A stretch of DNA of 47,357 nucleotides from an uncultured Eubacteriales bacterium (GTDB lineage Bacteria > Bacillota > Clostridia > Oscillospirales > Acutalibacteraceae). Where the stretch lies: positions 1 to 47,357 of the forward strand of contig CAOUJG010000009.1 in the NCBI GenBank assembly GCA_948537335.1, read 5' to 3'. The translations under genes were made by a program, and so were the position numbers. The notes under the pieces are model-generated. The model made no database searches. It was not told where the DNA came from and saw only the letters and a list, made by a program, of their open reading frames with translations. Below are positions 26,018 through 33,033 of this stretch, piece by piece (positions within the stretch are counted from its first letter, which is position 1; each line of letters begins with the position of its first letter).

Positions 26018-26734
26018 TTATTTTGTTGCCATGGTTAACTTTTTTTCTTCTCCGTTTAGCAGCCTTATTAGGTTTTTTTTGTGCTTATAGATCACAAATA
26101 CGCTGATCAAAACCGCTGCCGTTGTGACTATCACGGTATATCCAAACGTTGCCGGTCGTCGATCGCCCAGGTAATCGCAAAAATACGTGACGCAAAAAGT
26201 AAAAATCGGGTACGAAACGGCCGCCAATATTGAGCCCAAGGACACTAGCCGCGTGGTGAAGACGATAATCAAAAAGACAGAAAACGAAAGTGCCGCAACC
26301 TGCCAGTCCGTCATTATCAGCATTGAGAATGCCGTTAAGACCGCCTTGCCGCCTCTGAGCTCAAAAAAGCACGGGTAAACATGCCCCACCAAACACGCCA
26401 CGCCTGCGATATACATGCCATACTGAACGATGCAAAACGTCGGCACACCGGCTAAATTAATCTGCGAAAAAATCATCCGGCCAAACAAACAAGCAATAAT
26501 TCCCTTGCTAAAGTCGCCCAACATAGTCAAAAAAGCTGGCCAAAACCCAACCGAGCGCAGCACATTCGTAAACCCAGCATTGCCACTGCCAAGATTCCGG
26601 ATATCTTCCATGTTTTTAAACTGCCGTGTGAACAAAATAGAAAAGCTGACGCTCCCGATCAAATAGCCTACCGCGGCCACAAGAGACATTTGAAACCAAT
26701 AGAGCTTTAAAAAATTGACTGCCTGAACTTCCAA
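26018..26734 (-). CDS. plsY: Acyl-phosphate:glycerol-3-phosphate acyltransferase
   Basis: Integral membrane enzyme (238 residues) making lysophosphatidic acid from acyl-phosphate and glycerol-3-phosphate, the first membrane step of phospholipid synthesis. The three PlsY motifs are present: GSGNAGFTNVLR (with S-G-N-A-G-T/F-N) near residues 49-60, GHVYPCFFELRGGKAV near 107-122 and a later glycine motif. Five to six hydrophobic helices. The protein is somewhat longer than most PlsY (about 200), with an N-terminal extension and a basic C-terminal tail. The start is TTG with GGGAG upstream. It follows der by 27 bases. Confidence 0.93.
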   Translation of the reverse strand: MEVQAVNFLKLYWFQMSLVAAVGYLIGSVSFSILFTRQFKNMEDIRNLGSGNAGFTNVLRSVGFWPAFLTMLGDFSKGIIACLFGRMIFSQINLAGVPTFCIVQYGMYIAGVACLVGHVYPCFFELRGGKAVLTAFSMLIMTDWQVAALSFSVFLIIVFTTRLVSLGSILAAVSYPIFTFCVTYFCDYLGDRRPATFGYTVIVTTAAVLISVFVIYKHKKNLIRLLNGEEKKLTMATK

Positions 26735-26761
26735 AAAACCACTCCCAATGCGATATAAAAG

Positions 26762-28087
26762 CTAGCGTTCCGCTCTTTCTCTTATTATAAACCTTATCGG
26801 CGCCCCTTGTAAAGAGAATGTCTCTCTAAATTTATTCTCGAGGTACCGCTGATATGAAAAGTGAAAAAGTTTCACCGAATTTACAAAAAACACAAACGTC
26901 GGCGGCTGCACAGAAACTTGAGTTACAAAAAAGATTTTTAGCTGTTTACCCCTGTCCGTTGGAGGTTGAACTCTAAGGACTGCCTCGGCCAAGACTTCAT
27001 TGAGCACTCCGGTTGAGATCCGCGTCGCACTTGCTTCGAAAACCTGAGTTATCAACTCAAACAAATTTTCTATTCGTTGCCCCGTTTTTACCGACACAAA
27101 CAAGATCGGCGCGTAATGCATAAACGAAAAGTCGTTCTCAAGCTTTTTTTTGTAATTAGCAAAGGTTTTGTCAGTCTTCTCAACAGCGTCCCACTTATTA
27201 ACAACGATAACGCAGGCCTTCCCAGCATTAATCGCAAGTCCCGCCACTTTTGAATCCTGCTCAGTGAAGCCCTCAACAGCGTCTATCATGATAACACACA
27301 CGTCGCTGCGCTCAACGGCCATCTTGGTGCGGATAATGCTATACTTCTCCACGGCATCGGTAACCTTGCTTTGCCTCCGGATGCCCGCTGTGTCCACAAA
27401 GTTAAAGCTTCCAAAACTATTTTTTATAAAAGTGTCGATAGAATCGCGCGTCGTGCCCGCAATGTCAGAGACAATGCACCGATCTTCGCCAGTTATCCTG
27501 TTTATAAGCGAAGACTTGCCAACATTCGGCTTGCCAATAACCGCCACATTTATAGTTGAGTCCTCTTTTTCAGAAATGTTGCTAATGTCCGGCAGATTTT
27601 TTAAAACTTCGTCCAACAAATCGCCCGTCCCATGGCCATGCACAGAGGAAACCATTATAGGGTCACCCAGCCCTAAATTATAAAATTCATAAAAGTCAGC
27701 ATCAGCCGACCCAACCTTGTCGCATTTGTTCACGCACAGGATAATCGGCCGACCGCTCTTTTGCAGCATCGCTGCGACCTCGTAGTCCGTAGCCACAATC
27801 CCCGTCTTCATATCCACAACCAGAATTATCGCATCCGCAGAATCCATCGCAAGTTGCGCTTGGTTCCTCATCTGAGCCAAAATAACATCATCCGAATGCG
27901 GCTCAATCCCGCCAGTATCAATAATAGAAAAGCTCCGACCCCTCCACTCGCAATCGCCATAAATTCTGTCTCTAGTAACGCCCGGCACATCCTCAACGAT
28001 GGCGACCCTCTGCCCCACAAGCTTATTAAACAACGTAGACTTTCCAACATTCGGCCGCCCAACAATCGCAACAATCGGCTTTGCCAC
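26762..28087 (-). CDS. der: GTPase Der (EngA), ribosome biogenesis
   Basis: A 441-residue double-GTPase required for 50S subunit assembly. The first G domain starts with GRPNVGKSTLFN (residues 10-21), with DTGG and NKCD; the second with GKPNVGKSSLIN (about 185-196), with DTAG and NKWD. The C-terminal KH-like domain follows (about 350-441). GTG start with AGGAGG 7 bases upstream. It is co-transcribed with plsY; the next gene upstream, rpmF, is separated by a terminator. Confidence 0.97.
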   Translation of the reverse strand: MAKPIVAIVGRPNVGKSTLFNKLVGQRVAIVEDVPGVTRDRIYGDCEWRGRSFSIIDTGGIEPHSDDVILAQMRNQAQLAMDSADAIILVVDMKTGIVATDYEVAAMLQKSGRPIILCVNKCDKVGSADADFYEFYNLGLGDPIMVSSVHGHGTGDLLDEVLKNLPDISNISEKEDSTINVAVIGKPNVGKSSLINRITGEDRCIVSDIAGTTRDSIDTFIKNSFGSFNFVDTAGIRRQSKVTDAVEKYSIIRTKMAVERSDVCVIMIDAVEGFTEQDSKVAGLAINAGKACVIVVNKWDAVEKTDKTFANYKKKLENDFSFMHYAPILFVSVKTGQRIENLFELITQVFEASATRISTGVLNEVLAEAVLRVQPPTDRGKQLKIFFVTQVSVQPPTFVFFVNSVKLFHFSYQRYLENKFRETFSLQGAPIRFIIRERAER

Positions 28088-28124
28088 TAGTGTTCCTCCT
28101 ATCTCTTCCTTAAAATTCCTCTAA

Positions 28125-28160
28125 ACAAAAAAGAGAAGGTCACAACTCGGCCTTCTCTTT
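28125..28160 (-). terminator. Rho-independent terminator after rpmF
   Basis: AAGAGAAGG (28131-28139) and CCTTCTCTT (28151-28159) form a perfect 9-bp stem. On the minus strand it is followed by a TTTTTTG run, placing it downstream of rpmF and just before der. Confidence 0.8.
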
Positions 28161-28176
28161 CGCGCTAAAACAAAAC

Positions 28177-28359
28177 TTAAGCTTCTACCTTTATAACCTC
28201 GCGGCCTTTATAGAACCCACAAGCCTTGCAAACCCTGTGTGGTAGCTTAAATTCTCCGCACTGTGGGCACTTCATAATTGCAGGAGCTTCCATTTTCCAA
28301 ACATTAGAACGCCTTTTATCGCGCCTAGCCTTAGAATGCTTTCTCTTCGGCACTGCCAT
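28177..28359 (-). CDS. rpmF: 50S ribosomal protein L32
   Basis: A 60-residue ribosomal protein with the characteristic start MAVPKRKHSKARRDKRRS and a zinc ribbon of two C-x-x-C pairs (CPQCGEF and CKACGFY). ATG start with AAAGGAGGGG 8 bases upstream. A possible promoter TTGAAA-N17-TTATTT lies just upstream on the minus strand but is weak. It is flanked by the exported-protein group upstream and a terminator downstream. Confidence 0.97.
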   Translation of the reverse strand: MAVPKRKHSKARRDKRRSNVWKMEAPAIMKCPQCGEFKLPHRVCKACGFYKGREVIKVEA

Positions 28360-28429
28360 ATATATCCCCTCCTTTTAAAATCAAATAAGCTTTGCCTCTT
28401 AATGTTTTCAAAAATTTACTCTCAAATCA

Positions 28430-29041
28430 TTAATGGTCATCCAGCCCACTGTCTACACAACGTCCTGCATTAAAGTCATCTTCTGTTGGTCTATTTTCAG
28501 GCAGATTGTTCAGTTCCTCAGATAATTGTGAAATTTCTCTATTGACAGTTTCCATTTCTGCAGTATGTCCTCTAAAAGCTTGTTCATTAATATCTCTAGA
28601 CGCTCTAATCGCATCGAGATAAAGTCCTGCCAAATTTGCATCAATGCGGTTCATTAATCCATTAATACGTTCCGCAAAGTTCATCGCAAGGTTGTTGCCA
28701 TTAAAAACATATACATGAGTAACGTCGTTTTCATTGCGTTCAAGTCCTACCCTATCCGTAAAAAGTCTTAACAAAGTGTACAAGGGATTATCAACTAGCC
28801 TGCTATAGTTTTCTATAAATACATTATTATTGTTTTGAACAGTAAGTCCAGGGTCAGCATTCCCACTATTATTTCTTCTTCCAAATAATCGGTTCCAAAG
28901 CTCTGTTTCTACTGGGATTACCCCAACCATATTTGAGTCTGGATTTGAGAAAGAAGATGCATTTACTGGTACTACATTAAAACTGATTGCCGTCAACAAA
29001 AAAATTGCTGCAAATTTTTTCAACCAAATTTTCCTTATCAT
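28430..29041 (-). CDS. Small exported protein, group member 1
   Basis: A 203-residue protein with a signal peptide (basic IRKIWLKK, hydrophobic FAAIFLLTAISF, cleavage likely after VNA at about 28). The mature N-terminus carries NPDSNMVG and NNSGNADPG, which match NQDSNLVG and NNQSGNAN in the protein at 29763-30143, so the two are paralogues. The rest is helical, with a coiled-coil-like ETVNREISQLSEELNNLPEN near the C-terminus and no cysteine until the end. I recognise no domain. It has its own promoter and is the most downstream of five such genes. A surface or matrix role is possible but unproven. Confidence 0.75.
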   Translation of the reverse strand: MIRKIWLKKFAAIFLLTAISFNVVPVNASSFSNPDSNMVGVIPVETELWNRLFGRRNNSGNADPGLTVQNNNNVFIENYSRLVDNPLYTLLRLFTDRVGLERNENDVTHVYVFNGNNLAMNFAERINGLMNRIDANLAGLYLDAIRASRDINEQAFRGHTAEMETVNREISQLSEELNNLPENRPTEDDFNAGRCVDSGLDDH

Positions 29042-29068
29042 AGAATATTTAACCTCACGTATTTTTAT

Positions 29069-29097
29069 ATTTTAGCATAATTGTAAACTACAGTCAA
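29069..29097 (-). promoter_or_regulatory. Promoter of exported-protein gene 1
   Basis: Minus strand TTGACT (29092-29097) and TAAAAT (29069-29074), spacing 17, 27 bases from the ATG. Confidence 0.65.
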
Positions 29098-29131
29098 CAC
29101 TAAAAATTTATGCTCTTTTTTCATTATTTAC

Positions 29132-29677
29132 TTATTCATTTTCCTCTTCAGAGCCTAAAGGCAGAACCTCTGCATCCGAGTAAACATCTGACTTGCTTTG
29201 ACCCTTAAGCACAAACTCAGATATTTTAGGTGTTCTTGCTTTAAAATAATTTTTCGTTGACTCCTTGCCATTTAATTCATTTTGGTTATTTTCATCTTCG
29301 TTGCTCTCTCTAGAGCCAAAAGAATACACACTGTCATCTGACATTGTCACCTCGTCTTTGCCGTTTTCAATTTCTTGTTTATCTGCACTTCCATTCACAT
29401 CATTTATATCTTTGCCGTTTTTAAGCGCTCTATTAGCTTCCTCGCTAATAGTTCTGACTAAATATTCAATAGATACGCCATTAAACGGGTCTGCCTCGGT
29501 AAAATCTTTTTTTTGTTCATCTTCACTTCCATCCGAAGTACTTATCCCAAACTCGTCTTCATTGTTTTTTTTCTCTGCATTCGGGTACATAGCTAAACAA
29601 CCGAAATCTAAACAAACCAAAAAACACATTGCCAAAACTGCTGAGCTAACTTTTTTAAACAAATTTTTATTCAACAT
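29132..29677 (-). CDS. Small exported acidic protein, group member 2
   Basis: A 181-residue protein, strongly acidic (many Glu/Asp, frequent Asn and Ser). The signal peptide begins MLNKNLFKK, nearly the same as MLKKNLFKK and MLNKNLPK in two neighbours, and probably ends after CLA (about residue 29). The mature part is of low complexity with the tract EDEQKKDF and a central helix SIEYLVRTISEEANRALK (about 69-86). No known domain. The sequence just before the ATG (GGTGGTGTAAAAAGATTTT) is almost the same as that before member 3. Confidence 0.7.
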   Translation of the reverse strand: MLNKNLFKKVSSAVLAMCFLVCLDFGCLAMYPNAEKKNNEDEFGISTSDGSEDEQKKDFTEADPFNGVSIEYLVRTISEEANRALKNGKDINDVNGSADKQEIENGKDEVTMSDDSVYSFGSRESNEDENNQNELNGKESTKNYFKARTPKISEFVLKGQSKSDVYSDAEVLPLGSEEENE

Positions 29678-29705
29678 AAAATCTTTTTACACCACCTATT
29701 TTCAT

Positions 29706-29734
29706 ATTTTACCACAACTAAATTCAATAACCAA
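29706..29734 (-). promoter_or_regulatory. Promoter of exported-protein gene 2
   Basis: Minus strand TTGGTT (29729-29734) and TAAAAT (29706-29711), spacing 17, 28 bases from the ATG. Confidence 0.6.
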
Positions 29735-29762
29735 CGCTAAAAAACTATAGCCCATCAGAGTT

Positions 29763-30143
29763 TTACCGTTCCTTACCTGGATAATAATAATTCTCATCAT
29801 CAGCGTTATAATCTCCATCGTTCACTTCTAGTTCAGGAGTATCCTCCTCTTCCAAAGATTCCTCTTCTATGTTAAAATTGTACCCTTCCCTACATTCTTC
29901 CTCCTCTTCCTCTTCCCCAAAATCTGATTTTTCTTCCTCTTCTTCATGCCAATCTCCGTCATAAGACTCTTTTTCATTAGCATTGCCGCTTTGGTTGTTA
30001 TTTCCTACTAAATTACTATCCTGGTTGTTGAGAATATTTCCTTTTTGGTTACTTGCCAAACAGTCAAAAGGTACTAAAACGAAACAAAAAAACATCATAA
30101 AAGTAAAAAAAGAAAATATTTTAGGCAAATTTTTATTAAGCAT
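29763..30143 (-). CDS. Small exported poly-acidic protein, group member 3
   Basis: A 126-residue protein. After a signal peptide (MLNKNLPKIFSFFTF onward, likely cut after CLA at about residue 31) the mature part is almost wholly acidic, with runs of five and six glutamates and an Asp/Glu/Tyr-rich tail. Such composition suits binding of divalent cations or basic surfaces, but no EF-hand or other motif is seen. The ATG at 30143 was preferred over an in-frame GTG at 30161 because the preceding GGTG-containing sequence matches that of member 2. Mature N-terminus shows NQDSNLVG, shared with member 1. Confidence 0.7.
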   Translation of the reverse strand: MLNKNLPKIFSFFTFMMFFCFVLVPFDCLASNQKGNILNNQDSNLVGNNNQSGNANEKESYDGDWHEEEEEKSDFGEEEEEEECREGYNFNIEEESLEEEDTPELEVNDGDYNADDENYYYPGKER

Positions 30144-30171
30144 AAAATCTTTTTGCACCACACATTCTTAA

Positions 30172-30200
30172 ATTTTAATATGATTACATTTAACGATAAA
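30172..30200 (-). promoter_or_regulatory. Possible promoter of exported-protein gene 3
   Basis: Minus strand TAAAAT (30172-30177) with TTTATC 17 bases upstream (30195-30200). The -10 and its position fit the other members; the -35 is poor. Confidence 0.4.
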
Positions 30201-30230
30201 CTTCAAGGCAAAAAGCCATTTCAAGCATAT

Positions 30231-30713
30231 CTATTTGTTATTATCATCGTCAAAAACTATTAAATGCCACGGCGTAACGGTTCTTTGACTGCCTCTCTGG
30301 TTAGTATTTTGGGAAGACTCCGAATTATTTTGGTTATCATTATTTGTTGCCGTGTTGCCATTCTGAGTGTTGTTTTCTTCCGCATTAGCACTATGAGCAT
30401 CGTTTTCGTTTAAATTATTACATTTTATTACACAATTATCATAATTTAACGCTGACTTTTCCCATTTTTTATATTCATGGTCTTCTTCCGGAGAAGTGAG
30501 CTTTCCATCATAGTCATAATCATCTTCATCAGATATGTTATTCTCTTTTGTTACATAGTCATATGCGGCCTTAATATCATCTGCTGTTAAATCAGAATTC
30601 CTAAGCTTTTTCCCTTTATAAGTAGCTGAACAAACAACCTCCACTGAAACGAATAAAGCAGAAACTGCCAAAACTGCCAAAGTAATCTTTTTAAACAAAT
30701 TCTTTTTTAACAT
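30231..30713 (-). CDS. Small exported Asn-rich protein, group member 4
   Basis: A 160-residue protein with signal peptide MLKKNLFKKITLAVLAVSALF and probable cleavage after CSA (about residue 30). The mature part has a short helical segment LTADDIKAAYDYVTKENN, an acidic patch DEDDYDYDG, two cysteines (CVIKC) and a long Asn/Gln/Thr/Ser-rich stretch (about 105-145), then a hydrophobic strand TPWHLIVFDDD. No recognised domain. It has its own promoter and a GAGGTG site 6 bases from the ATG. Confidence 0.7.
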   Translation of the reverse strand: MLKKNLFKKITLAVLAVSALFVSVEVVCSATYKGKKLRNSDLTADDIKAAYDYVTKENNISDEDDYDYDGKLTSPEEDHEYKKWEKSALNYDNCVIKCNNLNENDAHSANAEENNTQNGNTATNNDNQNNSESSQNTNQRGSQRTVTPWHLIVFDDDNNK

Positions 30714-30735
30714 ATTTTACACCTCATACATTAAT

Positions 30736-30764
30736 TTTTAAACACTCATTTCGAATTTAACCAA
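30736..30764 (-). promoter_or_regulatory. Promoter of exported-protein gene 4
   Basis: Minus strand TTGGTT (30759-30764) and TTAAAA (30736-30741), spacing 17, 22 bases from the ATG. The -35 is the same as for gene 2. Confidence 0.5.
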
Positions 30765-30796
30765 CCTTGGAACCATAACAATCCACCTGATAATAG

Positions 30797-31126
30797 CTAT
30801 TTCTTCCTTCTTTCCCATACTGCCTTTGTACGCATATCATCAAGGTCTTCGTCTTCTTGAAGTTGCTCTTCTTTTTCTTTTTTTGGCTTAAGATCATATG
30901 CATCATCACTGACATTGCCCAGTCCTTCATTATTTGACTGATCATATTCATTGCTCGACTGATTTTCTAAATTTTTTTCATCATTAACTACTACACTACT
31001 TTGCTGGTTAGGTAAAGTTGTTCCCAAAACTTCCGGTCTTATGGACATTGCCGCCAAACAAGTGTTTGCCACCAATCCAAGACCAAAAAATGCCACAAAA
31101 CCTATAGACATCACTTTTTTAAACAT
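30797..31126 (-). CDS. Small exported protein, group member 5
   Basis: A 109-residue protein with signal peptide MFKKVMSIGFVAFFGLGLVA and probable cleavage after CLA (about residue 26). The mature part is rich in Asn, Ser and Glu, with LPNQQSSVVVND and a C-terminal lysine/glutamate-rich helix (PKKEKEEQLQEDEDL). The ATG at 31126 is used because GGTGTGGTG lies just upstream; an in-frame GTG at 31138 overlaps that site. It is the first gene of the group and has the best promoter. No recognised domain. Confidence 0.68.
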   Translation of the reverse strand: MFKKVMSIGFVAFFGLGLVANTCLAAMSIRPEVLGTTLPNQQSSVVVNDEKNLENQSSNEYDQSNNEGLGNVSDDAYDLKPKKEKEEQLQEDEDLDDMRTKAVWERRKK

Positions 31127-31159
31127 TATACACACCACACCTTTCTAAATTTGCATTAC

Positions 31160-31188
31160 ATTATCACACTGCGGGTGTGCTTTGTCAA
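31160..31188 (-). promoter_or_regulatory. Promoter of exported-protein gene 5
   Basis: Minus strand TTGACA (31183-31188) and GATAAT (31160-31165), spacing 17, 34 bases from the ATG. Confidence 0.65.
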
Positions 31189-31199
31189 GAATAAATTTT

Positions 31200-31787
31200 T
31201 CACCTTTTTACAACTTCGGAAGTATTCCGCTCACGCAAATAGGAGGACTCCACGTCGGCAAGATGCAACTTCACAGCCAACGGATATTTTTCGTACGCCA
31301 CGCTAATCGAAAAGTCGCCACCCTTGGCTGCGCTATCGAACCCGCCCATATGCCACCGGATCGCCATTGCCTCTGCTGGTTTTAGCCTCATGAAGCGCTC
31401 GATCAAAAATACGGATTTCTCTCCATGGCCGTACGGAAAGCTGTCGTCAATAGCATAAAACGGCTGCTTTTCCCATGCCCCCGTCACTTCATTTTTCACG
31501 TTTCTTGTCGAGACCTTATAAAACTCCGCCTTGCACAAGTCATGCAGCAGCCCGCACACCGCAAAGCTCTCTTCTGTATCAATTTCTTCGTTAAAGTAGC
31601 GCTCTCGCAGCGTTTTGTAGACGCTCACACTGTGCTGAGCCAGTCCTCCCTCACACGCGCAGTGATATTTCGTGCTCGCCGGCGCCGTAAAAAAGTCCGT
31701 AGACGAAAGCCAACTAAGCAGCTCCGCAGCGCCCGGCCGTTTGATAAAATTCCCATATATTCCCGCAAATTCTTCTTTAAAGCTCAT
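31200..31787 (-). CDS. HD-superfamily phosphohydrolase-like protein
   Basis: A 195-residue protein with metal-binding residues of the HD fold: H-x-x-x-C-x-x-G-G-L-A-Q-H (residues about 41-54), the H-D dyad in GLLHDLCKAEF (about 83-93) and a later conserved H in AMAIRWHMGGFD. Members of this type are predicted nucleotide phosphohydrolases or hydrolases acting on RNA ends; the substrate is unknown. ATG start with GGAG upstream. It is the last gene of the ftsK-ComEC-like-DUF3006-HD run, beginning 38 bases after DUF3006. Confidence 0.8.
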   Translation of the reverse strand: MSFKEEFAGIYGNFIKRPGAAELLSWLSSTDFFTAPASTKYHCACEGGLAQHSVSVYKTLRERYFNEEIDTEESFAVCGLLHDLCKAEFYKVSTRNVKNEVTGAWEKQPFYAIDDSFPYGHGEKSVFLIERFMRLKPAEAMAIRWHMGGFDSAAKGGDFSISVAYEKYPLAVKLHLADVESSYLRERNTSEVVKR

Positions 31788-31825
31788 TCTGGTTCTCCTT
31801 ATTTTGTAAAATTAAGCCGCGCAGC

Positions 31826-32050
31826 CTACTCTGCCTCAAACAGCCTGTCCTGCAGCTTTTTTATTCGCTCTTTTCGGCGCTTTGTCTCATCCGCATCTAG
31901 AGTCAAACTTCCGTCCGAAGATAGCCTCAAAACGTCACCAGGCTTTGCCCCCTTTGGCAATTCGGACTTTTCTATCGCGTACAGCTTTTCGTCATCACCC
32001 TCGCAAATCGCATACACCCCGTCAAACCGGTCAATCGACAGCATCATCAT
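31826..32050 (-). CDS. DUF3006 protein
   Basis: A 74-residue protein of the DUF3006 type: LSIDRFDGVYAICE at the start, then a central LPKGAKPGDVLRL and a basic C-terminal helix. Such proteins very often sit next to a ComEC-like MBL-fold protein, as here, where it begins 3 bases after the stop of that gene. This suggests a working pair, but no function has been shown to my knowledge. Confidence 0.82.
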   Translation of the reverse strand: MMMLSIDRFDGVYAICEGDDEKLYAIEKSELPKGAKPGDVLRLSSDGSLTLDADETKRRKERIKKLQDRLFEAE

Positions 32051-32053
32051 AGG

Positions 32054-33001
32054 CTAGGCGCCCTCCTTCTCGCAAAATACCTTCAAGTCGTCACCATTTG
32101 TCGCAAAAATCACCGTGCCAGCCCAGTCTGTGCGGTAAACCTTTACGTTGCTCTTCTCCAACCTGCTCAGAATTTCCTTCTTGGGCAGCCTGTTCTTGTA
32201 CTCGCCAACCGAAATCACGGCATAAGTCGGCGCAACCTTATTCAAAAATGCCTGCGAGGTCGAAGTCCGGCTTCCATGGTGCCCTACCTTCAAAACGTCC
32301 GCCTTCAGATCATATCCCGCGGCGATCATATCTCGCTCTGACTCTTTCTCCGCGTCGCCAGTAAATAAAAAGCTCCTGTTTTTGTATGTGATCTTAACGA
32401 CGACCGAGTTATTGTTCATGTTGTCGTACTGGAAAAGTGGCGCCAAAATCTCAATCTTCATCGGCCCTATGTAAAAAACCTTCCCCGGCTCTGGCACCTC
32501 CGCCCTTATCCCCTTTTTGTCAAGCGCCTTCAGCAAACGCTCATAGGACCTAAAAGTCGGGATCATTTCATCCTTTAAATGCGGCATCATAAAGGCCCCC
32601 ACGTCAAACTCATTCACAACATAGCCCATGCCGCCCACGTGGTCGCTGTGTTGATGGCTCAATATCAGCTGATCGATCGTCTTCACCTTCATCTTGTGCA
32701 GATACTCGTTCACAACCTTGTAAATGCTCGTCTCGCCCGCGTCAATCAGGATGTTCTTGCCCTCGCAAGTGATAAAAATGCAGTCCGCCTTGCCAACGTC
32801 CAAAACATGCACACTCATCGGGTAATCGTCCGCCGTGCCCGAAAACTCGCCAACCGAGCAGGTCTTAAATATCCCATTCCAAACCAGAATCCCAAACCCC
32901 TCAATTATGGCCACGGCCGCAGCACCAAGGATAATCGCCAAAGAAAAAGAAAGAATCAGCAACCTTTTTTTCTTTTGAGTACTCTTAAAATTATTCTGCA
33001 T
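32054..33001 (-). CDS. Membrane-anchored ComEC/Rec2-type MBL-fold hydrolase
   Basis: A 315-residue protein with one N-terminal transmembrane helix (about 13-36) and an MBL domain outside the membrane: VHVLDVGKADCIFI, H-Q-H-S-D-H in ILSHQHSDHVGGM (about 113-125), FTGDAEKESE and VGHHGSRTST (about 243-252). This is the C-terminal domain of the DNA-uptake protein ComEC without its channel part; stand-alone versions may be nucleases or other phosphodiesterases. It follows ftsK by 32 bases and precedes DUF3006 by 3 bases. Confidence 0.88.
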   Translation of the reverse strand: MQNNFKSTQKKKRLLILSFSLAIILGAAAVAIIEGFGILVWNGIFKTCSVGEFSGTADDYPMSVHVLDVGKADCIFITCEGKNILIDAGETSIYKVVNEYLHKMKVKTIDQLILSHQHSDHVGGMGYVVNEFDVGAFMMPHLKDEMIPTFRSYERLLKALDKKGIRAEVPEPGKVFYIGPMKIEILAPLFQYDNMNNNSVVVKITYKNRSFLFTGDAEKESERDMIAAGYDLKADVLKVGHHGSRTSTSQAFLNKVAPTYAVISVGEYKNRLPKKEILSRLEKSNVKVYRTDWAGTVIFATNGDDLKVFCEKEGA

Positions 33002-33033
33002 AAAACGCTCCCTCTAACCGTCTCGTCCTACTC

